Notes: generated by a model from the letters alone, not told the origin. A stretch of DNA of 64,000 bases from Streptosporangium sp. NBC_01756 (GCF_035917975.1 NZ_CP109130.1:1798001-1862000), one strand, 5' to 3'. Counted from the first letter of the stretch, positions 31,913 through 42,325 are shown. Numbers and translations are program-made.

Positions 31913-31938
31913 ATCAAATCTCTGCCTCAGATGCGTGA

Positions 31939-34515
31939 TCAGCCGGCCGGGAGCGCGGCAAGCTGAGCGGCCAGGCGGGCGATGTCCTGGTCTGCCTGTT
32001 GCGCACGGGCGCGCACCTTGGTCACCACATCGTCGGGCGCCTTCGCCATGAACTGCTCGTTCCCAAGCTTGGCGGCCACCTGAGCGGCCTCCTTACGCGC
32101 CACGGCGAGATCCTTCTCCAGACGCTTACGCTCGGCGGCCACGTCGATCGTCCCCGCAGTGTCGATCTCCACAACGATCCCGCCCACATCAAGGCGTGCG
32201 GTGGCGGAGAACGACTCCGAAGGCGGATCAAGCCGGAGAAGCGACCGGATGGCTCCCTCCTGGGAGGCGAGAGCCGTACCCGCGAGTGACAGCTGGGCGG
32301 CGACACGCTGGCCGGGCTTGAGTCCCTGATCGGAGCGGAACCTGCGGACTTCGGTGATCAGGCCCTGAACCGCGAGAATCTCCTCCTCGGCCGGAGTGTT
32401 CCGCAACGATTCCTGGACCGTGGGCCACGGCGCGACCACGATCGACTCGCCTCCGGTGACCGCCCGCCACAGCTCTTCGGTGACGAATGGCACGAGCGGA
32501 TGGAGCAGCCGTAGAAGCGAGTCGAAGACATGGCCCAGCACCAACCGGGTGTGCTCCTGGCCGGAAGCAATCTGGATCTTGGCAAGCTCCACGTACCAGT
32601 CGCAGACCTCGTCCCAGGCAAAGTGGTAGAGCAGGTCGGAGACCTTGGCGAACTCGAATTCCGCGAAGGCCGTGTCCACCGACGAGACGATCTCCTGGAG
32701 CCGGGAAAGGATCCATCGGTCGGCCGCGGTCAACTCCTCGACCGGAAGCTCACCGACCGCGGCGCCGTTCATCAGCGCGAAGCGGGTGGCGTTCCAGATC
32801 TTGTTGCAGAAGTTGCGGGAGCCACCGGCCCACTCCTCGCTGATCGCGACATCCGAACCCGGGTTGGCGCCGCGCAGCAGCGTGAAACGGGTGGCGTCGG
32901 CGCCGAAACGATCGACCCAGTCGAGCGGGTCCACAACGTTGCCGAACGACTTGGACATCTTCTTGCCGTACTGGTCGCGGACCATGCCGTGCAGGGCCAC
33001 GGTCTGGAACGGGGGCTGACCGTCCATCGCGTAGATGCCGAACATCATCATTCGCGCCACCCAGAAGAACAGGATGTCGTAGCCGGTGACCAGAACGGAT
33101 GTCGGGTAGAACTTGGCCAGCTCCGGTGTCTTGTCCGGCCAGCCCAGAGTGGAGAAGGGCCACAGCCCAGAGGAGAACCAGGTGTCGAGGACATCCGGAT
33201 CCTGGACATAACCGGCGGGCGGCTCCTCGTCCGGACCGACGCAGACGACCTCACCGGCCGGGCCGTACCAGACCGGGATCCGATGTCCCCACCACAGCTG
33301 CCGCGAGATGCACCAGTCATGCATGTCGTCGACCCAGTCGAAGTAGCGCTTGGCCAGCTCCGGCGGATGGATCTTCGTCTGGCCGTCACGGACGGCGTCG
33401 CCGGCGGCTTTGGCGAGTGGGGAGACATTGACGAACCACTGGAGCGAGAGCCGGGGCTCCACCACGGTCTTGCAGCGCGAACAGTGACCGACCGAGTGGA
33501 GGTAAGGCCGCTTCTCGGCGACGATCCGGCCCTCCTGGCGCAGGGCGGCCACGACCGCGGGCCTGGCCTCGAAGCGGTCGAGCCCCTGGAACGGGCCGTG
33601 AGCGGTGATCACTCCGCGCTCGTCCATGACTGTCAGGGACGGCAGGGAGTGGCGACGGCCGATCTCGAAGTCGTTCGGGTCGTGCGCGGGGGTGACCTTG
33701 ACCGCGCCGGTGCCGAAGGCGGGGTCGACGTGCTCGTCGGCGACGACCGGGACCCGACGCCCGGTGAGCGGGATCTCCACCTCTCGGCCGATCAGGTGTG
33801 TGTAGCGCTCATCGGAGGGGTGCACCGCCACGGCGGTGTCACCGAGCATGGTCTCGGCCCGGGTCGTCGCGACGACGATGGAGTCCTCGCCGTCGCCGTA
33901 CCGGATGGAGACGAGTTCACCCTCGTCCTCACTGTGCTCCACCTCGATGTCCGACAGCGCGGTCAGGCAGCGCGGGCACCAGTTGATGATGCGCTCGGCA
34001 CGGTAGATGAGCCCGTCGTCGAAGAGCTTTTTGAAGATCGTCTGAACGGCGCGGGAGAGCCCGGGGTCCATGGTGAAACGCTCGCGGGACCAGTCGACCC
34101 CGTCGCCGAGCTTTCTCATCTGGCCGAGGATCCGGCCGCCGGACTCCTCCTTCCACTGCCACACGCGCTCGATGAAGGTCTCCCGGCCCAGGTCGTGCCG
34201 GGAGAGACCCTCTTTGGCGATCTCCCGCTCCACGACGTTCTGGGTGGCGATGCCCGCGTGGTCCATACCCGGCAGCCAGAGCGTCTCCTGACCGCGCATG
34301 CGGGCTCGACGGGTCAGGGCGTCCTGAATCGAGTGGTCGAGGGCGTGGCCGATGTGCAGGACACCGGTCACGTTCGGCGGGGGCAGGACGATGCTGTACG
34401 GCTCGCGTTCGCTGCTCGGGTCCGCGGTGAAGTATCCCTCCGATACCCAGTGCTCGTAGCTCCGGGTCTCCACGTCGGCGGGTGTGTACTGGGTGGGCAG
34501 CTCTGGCGTCGTCAC
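31939..34515 (-). CDS. valS: Valyl-tRNA synthetase
   Basis: A class I synthetase of 858 residues that charges tRNA-Val and edits Thr-tRNA-Val. The HIGH motif is at residues 54-57 (LHIGHALDH) and KKMSKSFGN lies in the second half. [12 protein letters not shown] and [10 protein letters not shown] are typical. The C-terminal 60 residues form the expected tRNA-binding coiled coil rich in Lys, Glu and Ala. The frame is open 63 codons further upstream, but the family N-terminus and length favour the GTG at 34515 ([12 protein letters not shown]). Confidence 0.96.
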   Translation of the reverse strand: MTTPELPTQYTPADVETRSYEHWVSEGYFTADPSSEREPYSIVLPPPNVTGVLHIGHALDHSIQDALTRRARMRGQETLWLPGMDHAGIATQNVVEREIAKEGLSRHDLGRETFIERVWQWKEESGGRILGQMRKLGDGVDWSRERFTMDPGLSRAVQTIFKKLFDDGLIYRAERIINWCPRCLTALSDIEVEHSEDEGELVSIRYGDGEDSIVVATTRAETMLGDTAVAVHPSDERYTHLIGREVEIPLTGRRVPVVADEHVDPAFGTGAVKVTPAHDPNDFEIGRRHSLPSLTVMDERGVITAHGPFQGLDRFEARPAVVAALRQEGRIVAEKRPYLHSVGHCSRCKTVVEPRLSLQWFVNVSPLAKAAGDAVRDGQTKIHPPELAKRYFDWVDDMHDWCISRQLWWGHRIPVWYGPAGEVVCVGPDEEPPAGYVQDPDVLDTWFSSGLWPFSTLGWPDKTPELAKFYPTSVLVTGYDILFFWVARMMMFGIYAMDGQPPFQTVALHGMVRDQYGKKMSKSFGNVVDPLDWVDRFGADATRFTLLRGANPGSDVAISEEWAGGSRNFCNKIWNATRFALMNGAAVGELPVEELTAADRWILSRLQEIVSSVDTAFAEFEFAKVSDLLYHFAWDEVCDWYVELAKIQIASGQEHTRLVLGHVFDSLLRLLHPLVPFVTEELWRAVTGGESIVVAPWPTVQESLRNTPAEEEILAVQGLITEVRRFRSDQGLKPGQRVAAQLSLAGTALASQEGAIRSLLRLDPPSESFSATARLDVGGIVVEIDTAGTIDVAAERKRLEKDLAVARKEAAQVAAKLGNEQFMAKAPDDVVTKVRARAQQADQDIARLAAQLAALPAG

Positions 34516-34743
34516 GGTGTCCAATTCTAGGGACGTCCGGGTAGTCGATGTCCCATGGTCTCGGGACTTGCGGAAAGGGCGCCCGTACCGCTGGTTGCGC
34601 ACCCGGTGCCCTCGCGGGGCCGCAGACCCTGTCGCACCCCTGTTACGGGACCGATGAAAGTTCTGGGTGCCGGTCGGCGGCGCGGGGCCGAGAGGAGACG
34701 GCACGGCTGAAGGCGATGCCGCCGGGTCGGTGCCTGAGAACGG

Positions 34744-34776
34744 CGGCGCCCCCGCGAGATCCTCGCGGGGGCGCCG
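34744..34776 (-). terminator. Terminator after clpX
   Basis: A perfect 15-bp GC-rich stem (34744-34758 with 34762-34776) closes a 3-nt loop just past clpX. There is no obvious T tract. The rest of the 276-bp clpX-valS space shows no gene and should contain the valS promoter. Confidence 0.75.
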
Positions 34777-34791
34777 GCCGTACGGACAGAT

Positions 34792-36072
34792 TTATGCGGA
34801 CTTCTCACGCGGCGTGCGCTGCTGCTTGTTGAGCTGGTCGCGCGGCACCAGCGTCGGGTTGACATGCTCCAGCACCGACTCGCGGGTGATGACGACACGC
34901 GCCACGTCCTGACGGGAAGGCACCTCGTACATCACGGACAGGAGGACCTCCTCCAGGATGGCTCGCAGGCCACGGGCACCTGTGCCACGAAGGATCCCCT
35001 GATCGGCGATCGCCTCAAGGGCGTCGTCGGTGAACTCCAACTCGACGTTGTCCAACTCGAACAGCCGGCGATACTGCTTCACCAGGGCGTTGCGAGGCTC
35101 GGTGAGAATCTGGATGAGAGCCTCACGGTCGAGGTTCTGCACACTCGTGATGGCCGGAAGACGGCCGACGAACTCGGGGATCATGCCGAACTTCAGCAGA
35201 TCCTCCGGCATGACGTCGCCGAAGATGTCGGAGGTGTCGAGGTCTTCCTTCGAGTGGATGATGGCGTTGAAGCCGATGCCCTTCCTGCCGACCCGGGACT
35301 CGATGATCTTTTCGAGGCCGGCGAAGGCACCACCACAGATGAAGAGCACATTGGTGGTGTCGATCTGGATGAACTCCTGGTGGGGATGCTTGCGTCCGCC
35401 CTGAGGCGGCACACTCGCGGTGGTGCCCTCCAGTATCTTCAGCAGGGCCTGCTGCACGCCCTCGCCGGAGACATCCCTGGTGATCGAGGGGTTCTCGCTC
35501 TTACGAGCGATCTTGTCCACCTCGTCGATGTAGATGATGCCGGTCTCGGCCTTCTTGACGTCGTAGTCAGCGGCCTGGATCAGCTTGAGCAGAATATTCT
35601 CGACGTCCTCGCCCACGTAGCCCGCCTCCGTCAGGGCGGTGGCGTCGGCGATGGCGAACGGTACGTTCAGCATCTTCGCCAGCGTCTGGGCGAGCAGTGT
35701 CTTGCCGGAGCCGGTCGGGCCCAGGAGCAGGATGTTGGACTTGGCCAGTTCGAGGCCGTCGTCGCGCCCGCGCTCACCGGACTGCACACGCTTGTAGTGG
35801 TTGTAGACCGCCACGGAGAGAGCCTTCTTCGCCTGGTCCTGACCGATGACGTAGGCGTCGAGGAACTCGTAGATCTCTCTCGGCTTGGGCAGACTGTCCC
35901 ACTTGAGCTCGGAGGACTCACTGAGCTCCTCTTCGATGATCTCGTTGCAGAGATCGATGCACTCATCGCAGATGTATACGCCGGGTCCGGCGATGAGCTT
36001 CTTGACTTGCTTCTGACTCTTTCCACAGAAAGAGCACTTCAGCAGGTCTCCCCCGTCGCCGATGCGTGCCAC
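34792..36072 (-). CDS. clpX: ATP-dependent Clp protease ATP-binding subunit ClpX
   Basis: An AAA+ unfoldase that feeds tagged substrates to ClpP. The 426 residues begin with a zinc-binding domain (Cys 13, 16, 35 and 38), then Walker [13 protein letters not shown], Walker [12 protein letters not shown], the pore-region segment GYVGEDVEN and sensor 2 [10 protein letters not shown]. The GTG at 36072 has AAAGGAG upstream and gives the standard N-terminus; the longer frame adds 28 unrelated residues. It is separated from clpP2 by a strong hairpin, so it has its own promoter. Confidence 0.96.
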   Translation of the reverse strand: MARIGDGGDLLKCSFCGKSQKQVKKLIAGPGVYICDECIDLCNEIIEEELSESSELKWDSLPKPREIYEFLDAYVIGQDQAKKALSVAVYNHYKRVQSGERGRDDGLELAKSNILLLGPTGSGKTLLAQTLAKMLNVPFAIADATALTEAGYVGEDVENILLKLIQAADYDVKKAETGIIYIDEVDKIARKSENPSITRDVSGEGVQQALLKILEGTTASVPPQGGRKHPHQEFIQIDTTNVLFICGGAFAGLEKIIESRVGRKGIGFNAIIHSKEDLDTSDIFGDVMPEDLLKFGMIPEFVGRLPAITSVQNLDREALIQILTEPRNALVKQYRRLFELDNVELEFTDDALEAIADQGILRGTGARGLRAILEEVLLSVMYEVPSRQDVARVVITRESVLEHVNPTLVPRDQLNKQQRTPREKSA

Positions 36073-36215
36073 CCCAGATACTCCTTTGCGTGGGACCGCC
36101 CTGGCTGTCGCGGTCCGTTTCTTCCGACCGGCCCGATACCCGGTACGAAAAGTCATCCCGCTCAGGTTTCGACGTTACCGTCTTCTGGGCCCTCAGTGAG
36201 CCCCCTAGCGGCGAG

Positions 36216-36256
36216 TCGCACCGGAACGTGCCCAATTGGGCACCGTTCCGGTGCGA
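36216..36256 (-). terminator. Strong terminator after clpP2
   Basis: A 13-bp stem (36216-36228 with 36244-36256) encloses a 14-bp perfect palindrome centred on AATT, with a single bulged base between. It lies 10 bp past the clpP2 stop and would end the clpP1-clpP2 transcript. Confidence 0.8.
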
Positions 36257-36265
36257 TAGGCCTCG

Positions 36266-36910
36266 TTAAGAGGCTATGGCCTTGGCGAGCTTCTTGCGGG
36301 ACGGGATGATGTCGTCGATCAGCCCGTACGCCTTCGCCTCCTCGGAGTCGAGGATCTTGTCGCGCTCGATGTCCTTGCGGATCGCCGCGGGGTCCTTGCC
36401 CGAGTGCCTTGCCAGCATCGCCTCCAGTTGCGCGCGCATCCGCAGGATCTCGCGCGCCTGGATCTCGATGTCGCTTCCCTGGCCGCCGCCCTCGGTGGAG
36501 GGCTGATGGATCAGGATGCGGGCGTTCGGCAGGGCGAACCTCTTGCCCGGGGTGCCACCGGCCAGCAGCACCGCCGCAGCGGAGGCCGCCTGGCCCAGGC
36601 AGACCGTCTGGATCTCCGGCCGGACGAACTGCATCGTGTCGTAGATCGCCGTCATGGCGGTGAACGAACCGCCCGGCGAGTTGATGTAGATGCTGATGTC
36701 ACGGTCGGGGTCGAGTGACTCCAACGTCAGCAGCTGAGCCATGACGTCGTTGGCCGAGGCGTCGTCCACCTGAACGCCGAGGAAGATGATGCGGTCCTCG
36801 AACAACTTGGCGTACGGGTTCATCTCCCGCATGCCGTACGACGTGCGTTCGGTGAAGGACGGAAGAACATAGCGGCCGTTGATGTCTCCCGGCCGGATCA
36901 ACTCACTCAC
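36266..36910 (-). CDS. clpP2: ATP-dependent Clp protease proteolytic subunit 2
   Basis: A serine peptidase of about 214 residues. The nucleophile serine lies in [13 protein letters not shown], the histidine in [10 protein letters not shown], and the aspartate follows. In actinobacteria ClpP1 and ClpP2 form a mixed tetradecamer. The GTG at 36910 gives the standard N-terminus; the longer frame overlaps clpP1 entirely out of frame. It starts 11 bp after the clpP1 stop. Confidence 0.95.
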   Translation of the reverse strand: MSELIRPGDINGRYVLPSFTERTSYGMREMNPYAKLFEDRIIFLGVQVDDASANDVMAQLLTLESLDPDRDISIYINSPGGSFTAMTAIYDTMQFVRPEIQTVCLGQAASAAAVLLAGGTPGKRFALPNARILIHQPSTEGGGQGSDIEIQAREILRMRAQLEAMLARHSGKDPAAIRKDIERDKILDSEEAKAYGLIDDIIPSRKKLAKAIAS

Positions 36911-36921
36911 CTTGTGCCCCT

Positions 36922-37566
36922 TCAGGAGACGGCGCCCGAAGAGGGCACCTGTCGAGCGCTGCGCACGACCTGGTCGATGAAACCGTAGTCCTTGGCCTCC
37001 TCGGCCGTGAACCAACGGTCACGGTCGGAGTCGGCCTCGATCTGGTCGAGGTTCTGGCCGGTGTGGAAGGCGATGCGCTCGGCAAGAGTCTTCTTGACGT
37101 AGAGCATCTGCTCCGCCTGGATGGCGATGTCGGCGGCGGTGCCGCCGATACCTCCGGACGGCTGGTGCATCATGATGCGGGCGTGCGGCAGGGCGTAACG
37201 CTTGCCCCGCTCGCCGGCGCAGAGGAGGAACTGGCCCATGGAGGCGGCCAGGCCCATCGCGACCGTGCACACATTGTTAGGCACGTATTCCATCATGTCG
37301 TAGATCGCCATACCGGCGGTCACCGATCCACCTGGCGAGTTGATGTAGAGCCAGATGTCCCGGTCGGGGTCGTCCGCGGCGAGCAGGAGCAGTTCGGCAC
37401 AGATCCGGTTGGCGATCTCGTCGTTGACCTGAGTGCCCAGCACGATGATGCGCTCACGCAGCAGCCGCTGGTAGAGCTGGTCTTCGAGCCTGAACGAGCC
37501 GTTCGGCTGGCTCATCGACTCGGGCCCGGAGCCGGTCGGCTGGTAGAAGGTCGGCGGGCTGGTCAC
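36922..37566 (-). CDS. clpP1: ATP-dependent Clp protease proteolytic subunit 1
   Basis: A paralog of clpP2 and first gene of the pair, about 214 residues. The catalytic serine lies in [14 protein letters not shown], the histidine in [30 protein letters not shown] is the conserved substrate-channel segment. The GTG at 37566 has GGAAGG 7 nt upstream. The long frame upstream of it is not supported by a ribosome binding site. Confidence 0.95.
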   Translation of the reverse strand: MTSPPTFYQPTGSGPESMSQPNGSFRLEDQLYQRLLRERIIVLGTQVNDEIANRICAELLLLAADDPDRDIWLYINSPGGSVTAGMAIYDMMEYVPNNVCTVAMGLAASMGQFLLCAGERGKRYALPHARIMMHQPSGGIGGTAADIAIQAEQMLYVKKTLAERIAFHTGQNLDQIEADSDRDRWFTAEEAKDYGFIDQVVRSARQVPSSGAVS

Positions 37567-37981
37567 AGCGTCACCTTCCGATGCGTCGTAATCGATTGGC
37601 TTTGCTTGTGACCTTAACGCGCGCCGCCTACCGGACATGCCCCCTCAACGTACTGTTCGCTGACGGCGCATGCTCACCACCTCGCCCCAAGCCCGTTCCG
37701 CCGCCCCTTCGAGCCCCTTTTTCACCCGTGCCGTCCAGCGTGTCGGCGCTCATCTCGGCCTTCGGACCCGGCCTCCGAAGCCGGACCTCATGCTTGACCG
37801 ACTTTTTCCCGTCTCTGGCCGTTCCCGGGAGGAAACCGCCTTCCGGCAGGCGCACCGGCCCCTCGGGGGCCCAGACGACCGCGCACGCCTCGCCACCGGG
37901 ACGGGGCGCCACAGGCCGGAAAACGACGACGACGTCCCCGCCACAGCCGCGGCGGGGACGTCGTACGCGTCGGAGCTGAGC
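37567..37981. other. 415-bp intergenic region between tig and clpP1
   Basis: It contains the tig terminator at its high-coordinate end and should contain the clpP1 promoter. Open frames on both strands here are GC-rich, of low complexity and overlap the terminator. I see no gene and no recognisable Clp-regulator box. Confidence 0.6.
37929..37964 (-). terminator. Terminator after tig
   Basis: A perfect 14-bp stem (37929-37942 with 37951-37964) with an 8-nt loop lies 18 bp past the tig stop codon. Confidence 0.75.
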
Positions 37982-39370
37982 CTACTTCTCGGCCTCAGCG
38001 GTCTCCTCTGCCGACTCCTCGGTCGGCTCCTCGCCGGCCTCTTCACCGTTGATCTCGGTGTAGATGGCCTTGAGGTCCACCTCGTTGCCGGCTTCGTCGG
38101 TCACCTTGGCGGCGTCGCCGACAACGCCCTTGGCCTTGTCACGGACGATCTCGACCATGGCCAGCGTGAGCTGGTCGTTGTCGGCCAGGTGCTGGGCGAG
38201 CGTGTTCGGAGCCACGTTCATCTGCATGGCGCGGCGCACCACGAAGTTGGTCAGCTCCTGCTCGCTGACACCGAGCTCCTCGGCCTTGACAATCTTGTCG
38301 AGGACGAAGCCGGTCTTGAGCGCCTTGGCCGCACTGTCGTCGAACTCGGCGTAACGCTCTTCCTCGGTGGTCTGGTAGAGGCGGAAATACGCCTCCTTGC
38401 TCAGTCCACTCTCGGCGATCTGGTGCTCAAGGTTGTGCCTGCGGTTGTCGACCTCGGCCTTGAGCGCGCTGTCCGGCAGCGGAATGTCGATCTTGGCGAG
38501 GAGGGCGTCGAGGGCGTTCTCGCGGGCCTGGACGACCTGGTCGATCAGCTTGTTGCGGCGGGCCTGCTCCCGGACGCTGTCCTTGAGCTCGTCGAGGCTG
38601 TCGAACTCGCTGGCGAGCTGGGCGAACTCATCGTCGAGCTCAGGGAGGACCTTCTCCTTGACGCTCTTGATGGTGATGGTGACCACGGCCTCTTCGCCGG
38701 CGTTCTCGCCGCCGACCAGGCTGGTGGTGAACTCCTTGGTGTCACCGGCGGACATGCCGACCAGCGCGTCGTCCAGGCCCTGCAGCACCGAGCCGGCGCC
38801 GACCTCGTAGGAGACGTCGTTGGCCTGCTGCTCCTCGATGTTCACACCGTCGATCGCGGCGGCGAGGTCCATGACGACGTAGTCGGCGTTGGCGGCGGCG
38901 CGCTCGACGCCGGTCAGCGTCGCGAAACGCTGACGCAGGCCGTCCAGCTGGGCGTCGATGTCCTCGTCGGACACCTCGGCGGCCGGAACCGTGACCTCAA
39001 GGCCCTGGTAGTCGGGAACGTCGAAGTTGGGGCGGACGTCCACCTCGGCGGTGAACTCGACCTGCTCGCCGTCCTCGATCTTGGTGACCTCGATCTCCGG
39101 CTGGCTGACCGGGAAGATGTCGCTCGCGTCGACGGCCTGGCCGTAGAGCTTGGGCACGGCGTCGTTGAGGGTCTCCTCCAGCACCACCGCGCGGCCGAAG
39201 CGCTGCTCGATGATCCGGGCCGGAACCTTGCCCGGCCGGAAGCCGGGCACGCGCACCTGCTGCGCGACCTTCTTGTACGCCGCCTGCAGGCTCTCGCCGA
39301 GCTCCTCGAACGGCACCTCGACAGTGAGCTTGACCCGAGTCGGGCTGAGCTCCTCCACAGCGGTCTTCAC
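37982..39370 (-). CDS. tig: Trigger factor, ribosome-associated chaperone
   Basis: A 462-residue ATP-independent chaperone and peptidyl-prolyl isomerase that binds nascent chains at the ribosome exit. The ribosome-binding signature is QVRVPGFRPGKVPARII (about residues 38-54). The FKBP-like domain (residues about 160-245) and C-terminal arm domain follow. The acidic tail rich in Glu, Ala and Thr is common in actinobacteria. The order tig, clpP1, clpP2, clpX is conserved. Confidence 0.96.
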   Translation of the reverse strand: MKTAVEELSPTRVKLTVEVPFEELGESLQAAYKKVAQQVRVPGFRPGKVPARIIEQRFGRAVVLEETLNDAVPKLYGQAVDASDIFPVSQPEIEVTKIEDGEQVEFTAEVDVRPNFDVPDYQGLEVTVPAAEVSDEDIDAQLDGLRQRFATLTGVERAAANADYVVMDLAAAIDGVNIEEQQANDVSYEVGAGSVLQGLDDALVGMSAGDTKEFTTSLVGGENAGEEAVVTITIKSVKEKVLPELDDEFAQLASEFDSLDELKDSVREQARRNKLIDQVVQARENALDALLAKIDIPLPDSALKAEVDNRRHNLEHQIAESGLSKEAYFRLYQTTEEERYAEFDDSAAKALKTGFVLDKIVKAEELGVSEQELTNFVVRRAMQMNVAPNTLAQHLADNDQLTLAMVEIVRDKAKGVVGDAAKVTDEAGNEVDLKAIYTEINGEEAGEEPTEESAEETAEAEK

Positions 39371-39578
39371 GGGGTGGTCTCCTTGATCAAGCTTCGAGTG
39401 ATCGCGGGCGCGTCAAGTCGTACGGCTACCGCGGCAAGCTCGCGCGCCGCGCCCACATGAGCGGCACCGGGCACAGCCGTCGAGACATGCGAGATTAGGG
39501 CATGCTCCACTGTGGCGGGTGTCCAGCGCCGCTGGCCAGTCTAGGGCAGACCTACACCTCGGAGCGACCGCTGCCTGT

Positions 39579-40445
39579 TCAGTTCTCCTTGATAATGCCC
39601 CGCAGGATGTCGATGGTCTCCTCCGGGGTGGTGCTTACCGCGCACAGCCGTTCCATGACCTCGCTGTAGCGGTCGACTTCCTCGCGTTTGTCCAGGTAGA
39701 GGGCACTGGCCAACTGCTCCACGTAGACCACGTCGGGCAGTTCGTGGTCGTGGAAGCGCAATATGCTGAAGGCGCCGCCCTCGGCGTTGTGGCCGCCGAA
39801 ACTGAACGGCATCACCTGGATCGTGACATTGGGCCGGCGCATGAGGTCCATCAGGTGCTCCAGTTGGGCCTGCATGACCTCGGTGCCGCCGATGGGACGC
39901 CGTAGTGCCGCCTCGTCGATGACCGCCCAGAAGAACGGTCCGTCGGCCCGATTGAGCACCTGCTGGCGCTCCATCCGCAGGTCGACGCGGCGGGCGATCT
40001 CCTCGGGGGCGATCCCGGCGCTTCCCGCGGTGATGACCGCCCTGGCGTAATCCTCCGTCTGGAGCAGGCCGGGCACGAACTGCACCTCGTAGGTGCGGAT
40101 CCGGGACGCCCCCTCCTCCAGACCGACGTAGGTCTGGAACCATGAGGGCAGCAGGTCGTTGAAGCGGTGCCACCAGCCAGGTTCGTTCGCCCTGAGCAGG
40201 AGGTCCATCACCGCCGACCGCGCCGCCTCGTCTTCGACCCCGTAGAAGGTCAGCAGGTCCGCGACATCGCGCTCTCTCAGGCCGACCCTGCCGAGCTCCA
40301 TCCTGCTGATCTTGGATTCGGAGCCGCGGATCAGGTGGCCTGCCTCTTCCCGGGTCAGCCCCTTGGCCTCACGCAGCCGCCGCAGCTGGGAACCCAAGAG
40401 GATACGCAGTGCTGTGGGACCTGATCCCGGTTGAACCTGCGTCAC
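39579..40445 (-). CDS. XRE-family regulator with DUF5753 domain
   Basis: A 288-residue DNA-binding protein with an N-terminal HTH_31-type helix-turn-helix (LGSQLRRLREAKGLTREEAG) and a C-terminal DUF5753 domain (EVQFVPGLLQTEDYARAVI and later GHNAEGGAFSILRF). This family is greatly expanded in actinomycetes and includes developmental regulators such as WhiJ-like proteins; many pair with small DUF397 proteins. No DUF397 gene is adjacent here. It is divergent from an RsbW-like ATPase gene. The GTG at 40445 has GGGAG upstream. Confidence 0.88.
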   Translation of the reverse strand: MTQVQPGSGPTALRILLGSQLRRLREAKGLTREEAGHLIRGSESKISRMELGRVGLRERDVADLLTFYGVEDEAARSAVMDLLLRANEPGWWHRFNDLLPSWFQTYVGLEEGASRIRTYEVQFVPGLLQTEDYARAVITAGSAGIAPEEIARRVDLRMERQQVLNRADGPFFWAVIDEAALRRPIGGTEVMQAQLEHLMDLMRRPNVTIQVMPFSFGGHNAEGGAFSILRFHDHELPDVVYVEQLASALYLDKREEVDRYSEVMERLCAVSTTPEETIDILRGIIKEN

Positions 40446-40543
40446 TTCGGCTCCCTCTTGACTTGGGCCAGCGCACACAGTGTCACTACTTCCGGCCTCG
40501 ATGACAAGGTCTCAAAACCGTGGCCGATTCACTAACTCGGCGC

Positions 40544-40650
40544 TGCAACCGCCCATGCGGTTGCACATTGCACCTGCACGTGCATTTGGGCCTTGCAGCA
40601 GACGTTCCAGTGACCCATGATGGCCTAGTGCATATTGGGCTTATGGTGCA
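40544..40650. promoter_or_regulatory. TGCA-rich divergent control region with 9-bp inverted repeat
   Basis: Eight TGCA tetramers fall within 107 bp (40544, 40562, 40569, 40575, 40581, 40594, 40629, 40647). They include a perfect inverted repeat TGCAACCGC (40544-40552 with 40557-40565) and a 10-bp palindrome TGCACGTGCA (40575-40584). It lies between the XRE regulator (minus) and the ATPase gene (plus), so it is a good candidate operator for the regulator. Proof would need a binding test. Confidence 0.5.
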
Positions 40651-40688
40651 CAGGCTCTGAAAACTCACAATTGGCACGGAGACTCACG

Positions 40689-41198
40689 ATGGCAGCGGGA
40701 GGTACCGGCAGGATGGTGGAGGAGCCACAATCGGCTGTCGACTACCTGCAGGTGACCCGCGACATCGGCTTCGACGACCTCCTCGTGGCCAACCATTCCG
40801 ACGCCACGGCGTGCCCGCTCCCCAGACAGGCCGATTCGGTGAAAACCGCCCGGGACGTGACCAGGGCGACGCTGAGCGACTGGGGCCTGTCGGAACTGAG
40901 CGATGACGCAGCGCTAGTGGTTTCGGAGCTTGTCACGAACGCGGTCCGCTACGCACTGTGCCCACCCAGCCAGATCGAGACGACCCCGATCACCCTGATG
41001 CTGCTGCGGCTGAGCCCCCATGTGCTTCTCGCCGTGGCCGACCCCAGCAACGAGGCCCCCACTCCCAAGAAGCCGGACTTCGTCTCCGAGCACGGCCGGG
41101 GACTCTACATCGTGGAGACCTACAGCCAGTGCTGGGGCTGGGACCACCTCAACCGGGGCGGCAAGGCCGTCTGGGCACTCTTCCGCGGCACCGTCTGA
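40689..41198 (+). CDS. RsbW/SpoIIAB-like ATP-binding protein
   Basis: A 169-residue GHKL ATPase of the anti-sigma-factor kinase type. The N box is VVSELVTNAVRYA, the G1 box VADPSNEAP and the G2 box HGRGLYIVETY. Such proteins bind sigma factors or phosphorylate STAS-domain antagonists. No sigma factor or STAS gene is adjacent; the neighbour is the divergent XRE/DUF5753 gene, a common pairing in actinomycetes. The ATG at 40689 has GGAG 9 nt upstream. Confidence 0.85.
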   Translation: MAAGGTGRMVEEPQSAVDYLQVTRDIGFDDLLVANHSDATACPLPRQADSVKTARDVTRATLSDWGLSELSDDAALVVSELVTNAVRYALCPPSQIETTPITLMLLRLSPHVLLAVADPSNEAPTPKKPDFVSEHGRGLYIVETYSQCWGWDHLNRGGKAVWALFRGTV

Positions 41199-41413
41199 GC
41201 CGCTCGTCCCACGCGCTCTGCGATCCCCCTCCGGGTGCGCTCGCGTGCCCCGGCGCCCCACGAGACGAGTAGGTCCGAAGCCTTCGAGTGAAACGGCCCT
41301 CCGCCGGGCCACAGGCCGGCCGGGAAGCCGCGCATCGTGAACGCATCGCGGAGCTATCAACCAGGGCTCGCAGGATCGGTGTCACAAGAAAGCACCAGAT
41401 AGGGAGTGTTCCC

Positions 41414-41761
41414 ATGTCCACCACCGCCACCGTCGTCACCATCCTGGCCGCCCTCTGGGTGGGTTTCTCGGCCTTCTCTCTCCTTCGCCGCGCCGAGTGG
41501 GTCGTGAAGCCGCTGATGGACTACGGCGTCCCCCGCTCGTGGTGGACCTGGCTCGGCGCGGCCAAGGCCGCGGGGTCCGTGGGCCTGCTGGTCGGCCTGT
41601 TCGTGCCGGTCATCGGCGTCCTGGCCGGGATCTGCCTGATGCTGTACTTCGCCGGAGCCGTCGTCACCGTGCTTCGGGCACGCTCGTACTCGACCGTCGT
41701 CTTTCCCCTGCTGTACCTGGGCCCGGTGATCGCCGCCCTGGTGCTGGGACACGTCGCCTGA
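41414..41761 (+). CDS. DoxX-like small membrane protein
   Basis: A 115-residue protein with four predicted membrane helices and the DoxX_2-type pattern MDYGVPRSWWTWLGAAKAAG. Function unknown; relatives are linked to membrane redox. The ATG at 41414 is preceded by AGGGAG. It is unrelated in detail to the longer DoxX protein near 2.4 kb. A bidirectional terminator follows. Confidence 0.8.
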   Translation: MSTTATVVTILAALWVGFSAFSLLRRAEWVVKPLMDYGVPRSWWTWLGAAKAAGSVGLLVGLFVPVIGVLAGICLMLYFAGAVVTVLRARSYSTVVFPLLYLGPVIAALVLGHVA

Positions 41762-41808
41762 CAGCGACGCGGAAGCGTAGTCACGCAGTCGGTCACTCAG
41801 AAGCCGGA

Positions 41809-41841
41809 AGGGGCCGCTTCCGAAGATCGGAAACGACCCCT
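41809..41841. terminator. Bidirectional hairpin between DoxX-like gene and tRNA-Pro
   Basis: A 14-bp stem with two mismatches (41809-41822 with 41828-41841) and a 5-nt loop sits between the convergent DoxX-like and tRNA-Pro genes. Confidence 0.65.
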
Positions 41842-41856
41842 AGCTGGCACTACATG

Positions 41857-41930
41857 TCGGGGTGACAGGATTTGAACCTGCGGCCCCCTGCTCCCAAAGC
41901 AGGTGCGCTACCAAGCTGCGCCACACCCCG
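41857..41930 (-). tRNA. tRNA-Pro (anticodon TGG)
   Basis: On the minus strand CGGGGTG pairs with CACCCCG in the acceptor stem. The anticodon loop is TTTGGGA, giving TGG, and the T arm reads GGTTCAAATCC. No CCA is encoded. Length is 74 nt with the discriminator base. Confidence 0.95.
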
Positions 41931-42018
41931 GTCCGTCGAGTACGCGCACGCTCCGGAACTCCGGTACGATTACGCCCTGACGCCGGATGAAGTCTAGACC
42001 AGACGGAGACCGGCTCGC

Positions 42019-42089
42019 GCGGACGTAGCTCAATGGTAGAGCCCCAGTCTTCCAAACTGGCTACGCGGGTTCGATTCCCGTCGTCCGCT
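42019..42089 (+). tRNA. tRNA-Gly (anticodon TCC)
   Basis: GCGGACG pairs with CGTCCGC in the acceptor stem. The anticodon loop CTTCCAA gives TCC, and the T arm contains GGTTCGATTCC. No CCA is encoded. It is divergent from tRNA-Pro and followed by a strong terminator. Confidence 0.96.
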
Positions 42090-42097
42090 CAGATGGC

Positions 42098-42137
42098 AGA
42101 AGGCCAGGTCAACCGAGTTCGGGAGACCTGGCCTTCT
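42098..42137 (+). terminator. Terminator after tRNA-Gly
   Basis: A perfect 13-bp stem (42098-42110 with 42125-42137) with a 14-nt loop begins 9 bp past the tRNA and is followed by a short T run. Confidence 0.8.
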
Positions 42138-42325
42138 GCTTTCCACATAAACTTTATGATCTTTCGTGCCCGCGGCGTGCCCGATGGCTTCCGTGCCCGT
42201 CGGCCCGCGTCTTTTCGAAGGCTTATCCGAGTGCCCGCGCGACGGCCTCGTCCCAGTCCTTGCTCGCGTGCCGGTGGATCAGCGCCGTCCGGGTCGTCCG
42301 CGTCGGCTCGCTATAGTCGCGGGCC

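Larger units (their letters stand above)
31371..31938 (-). other. rRNA operon leader and promoter region
   Basis: 568 bp between valS and the 16S gene. It holds the valS terminator, two candidate promoters and the boxA-like element. It also has runs that are more AT-rich than the flanking genes. No convincing protein-coding frame is present; the one long minus-strand frame overlaps these control elements. Confidence 0.75.

Noticed and set aside
37628-37912. 94-codon minus frame between tig and clpP1
   Set aside because: Low-complexity Gly/Arg/Pro product, no ribosome binding site, and a conserved gene order that normally leaves this space noncoding.
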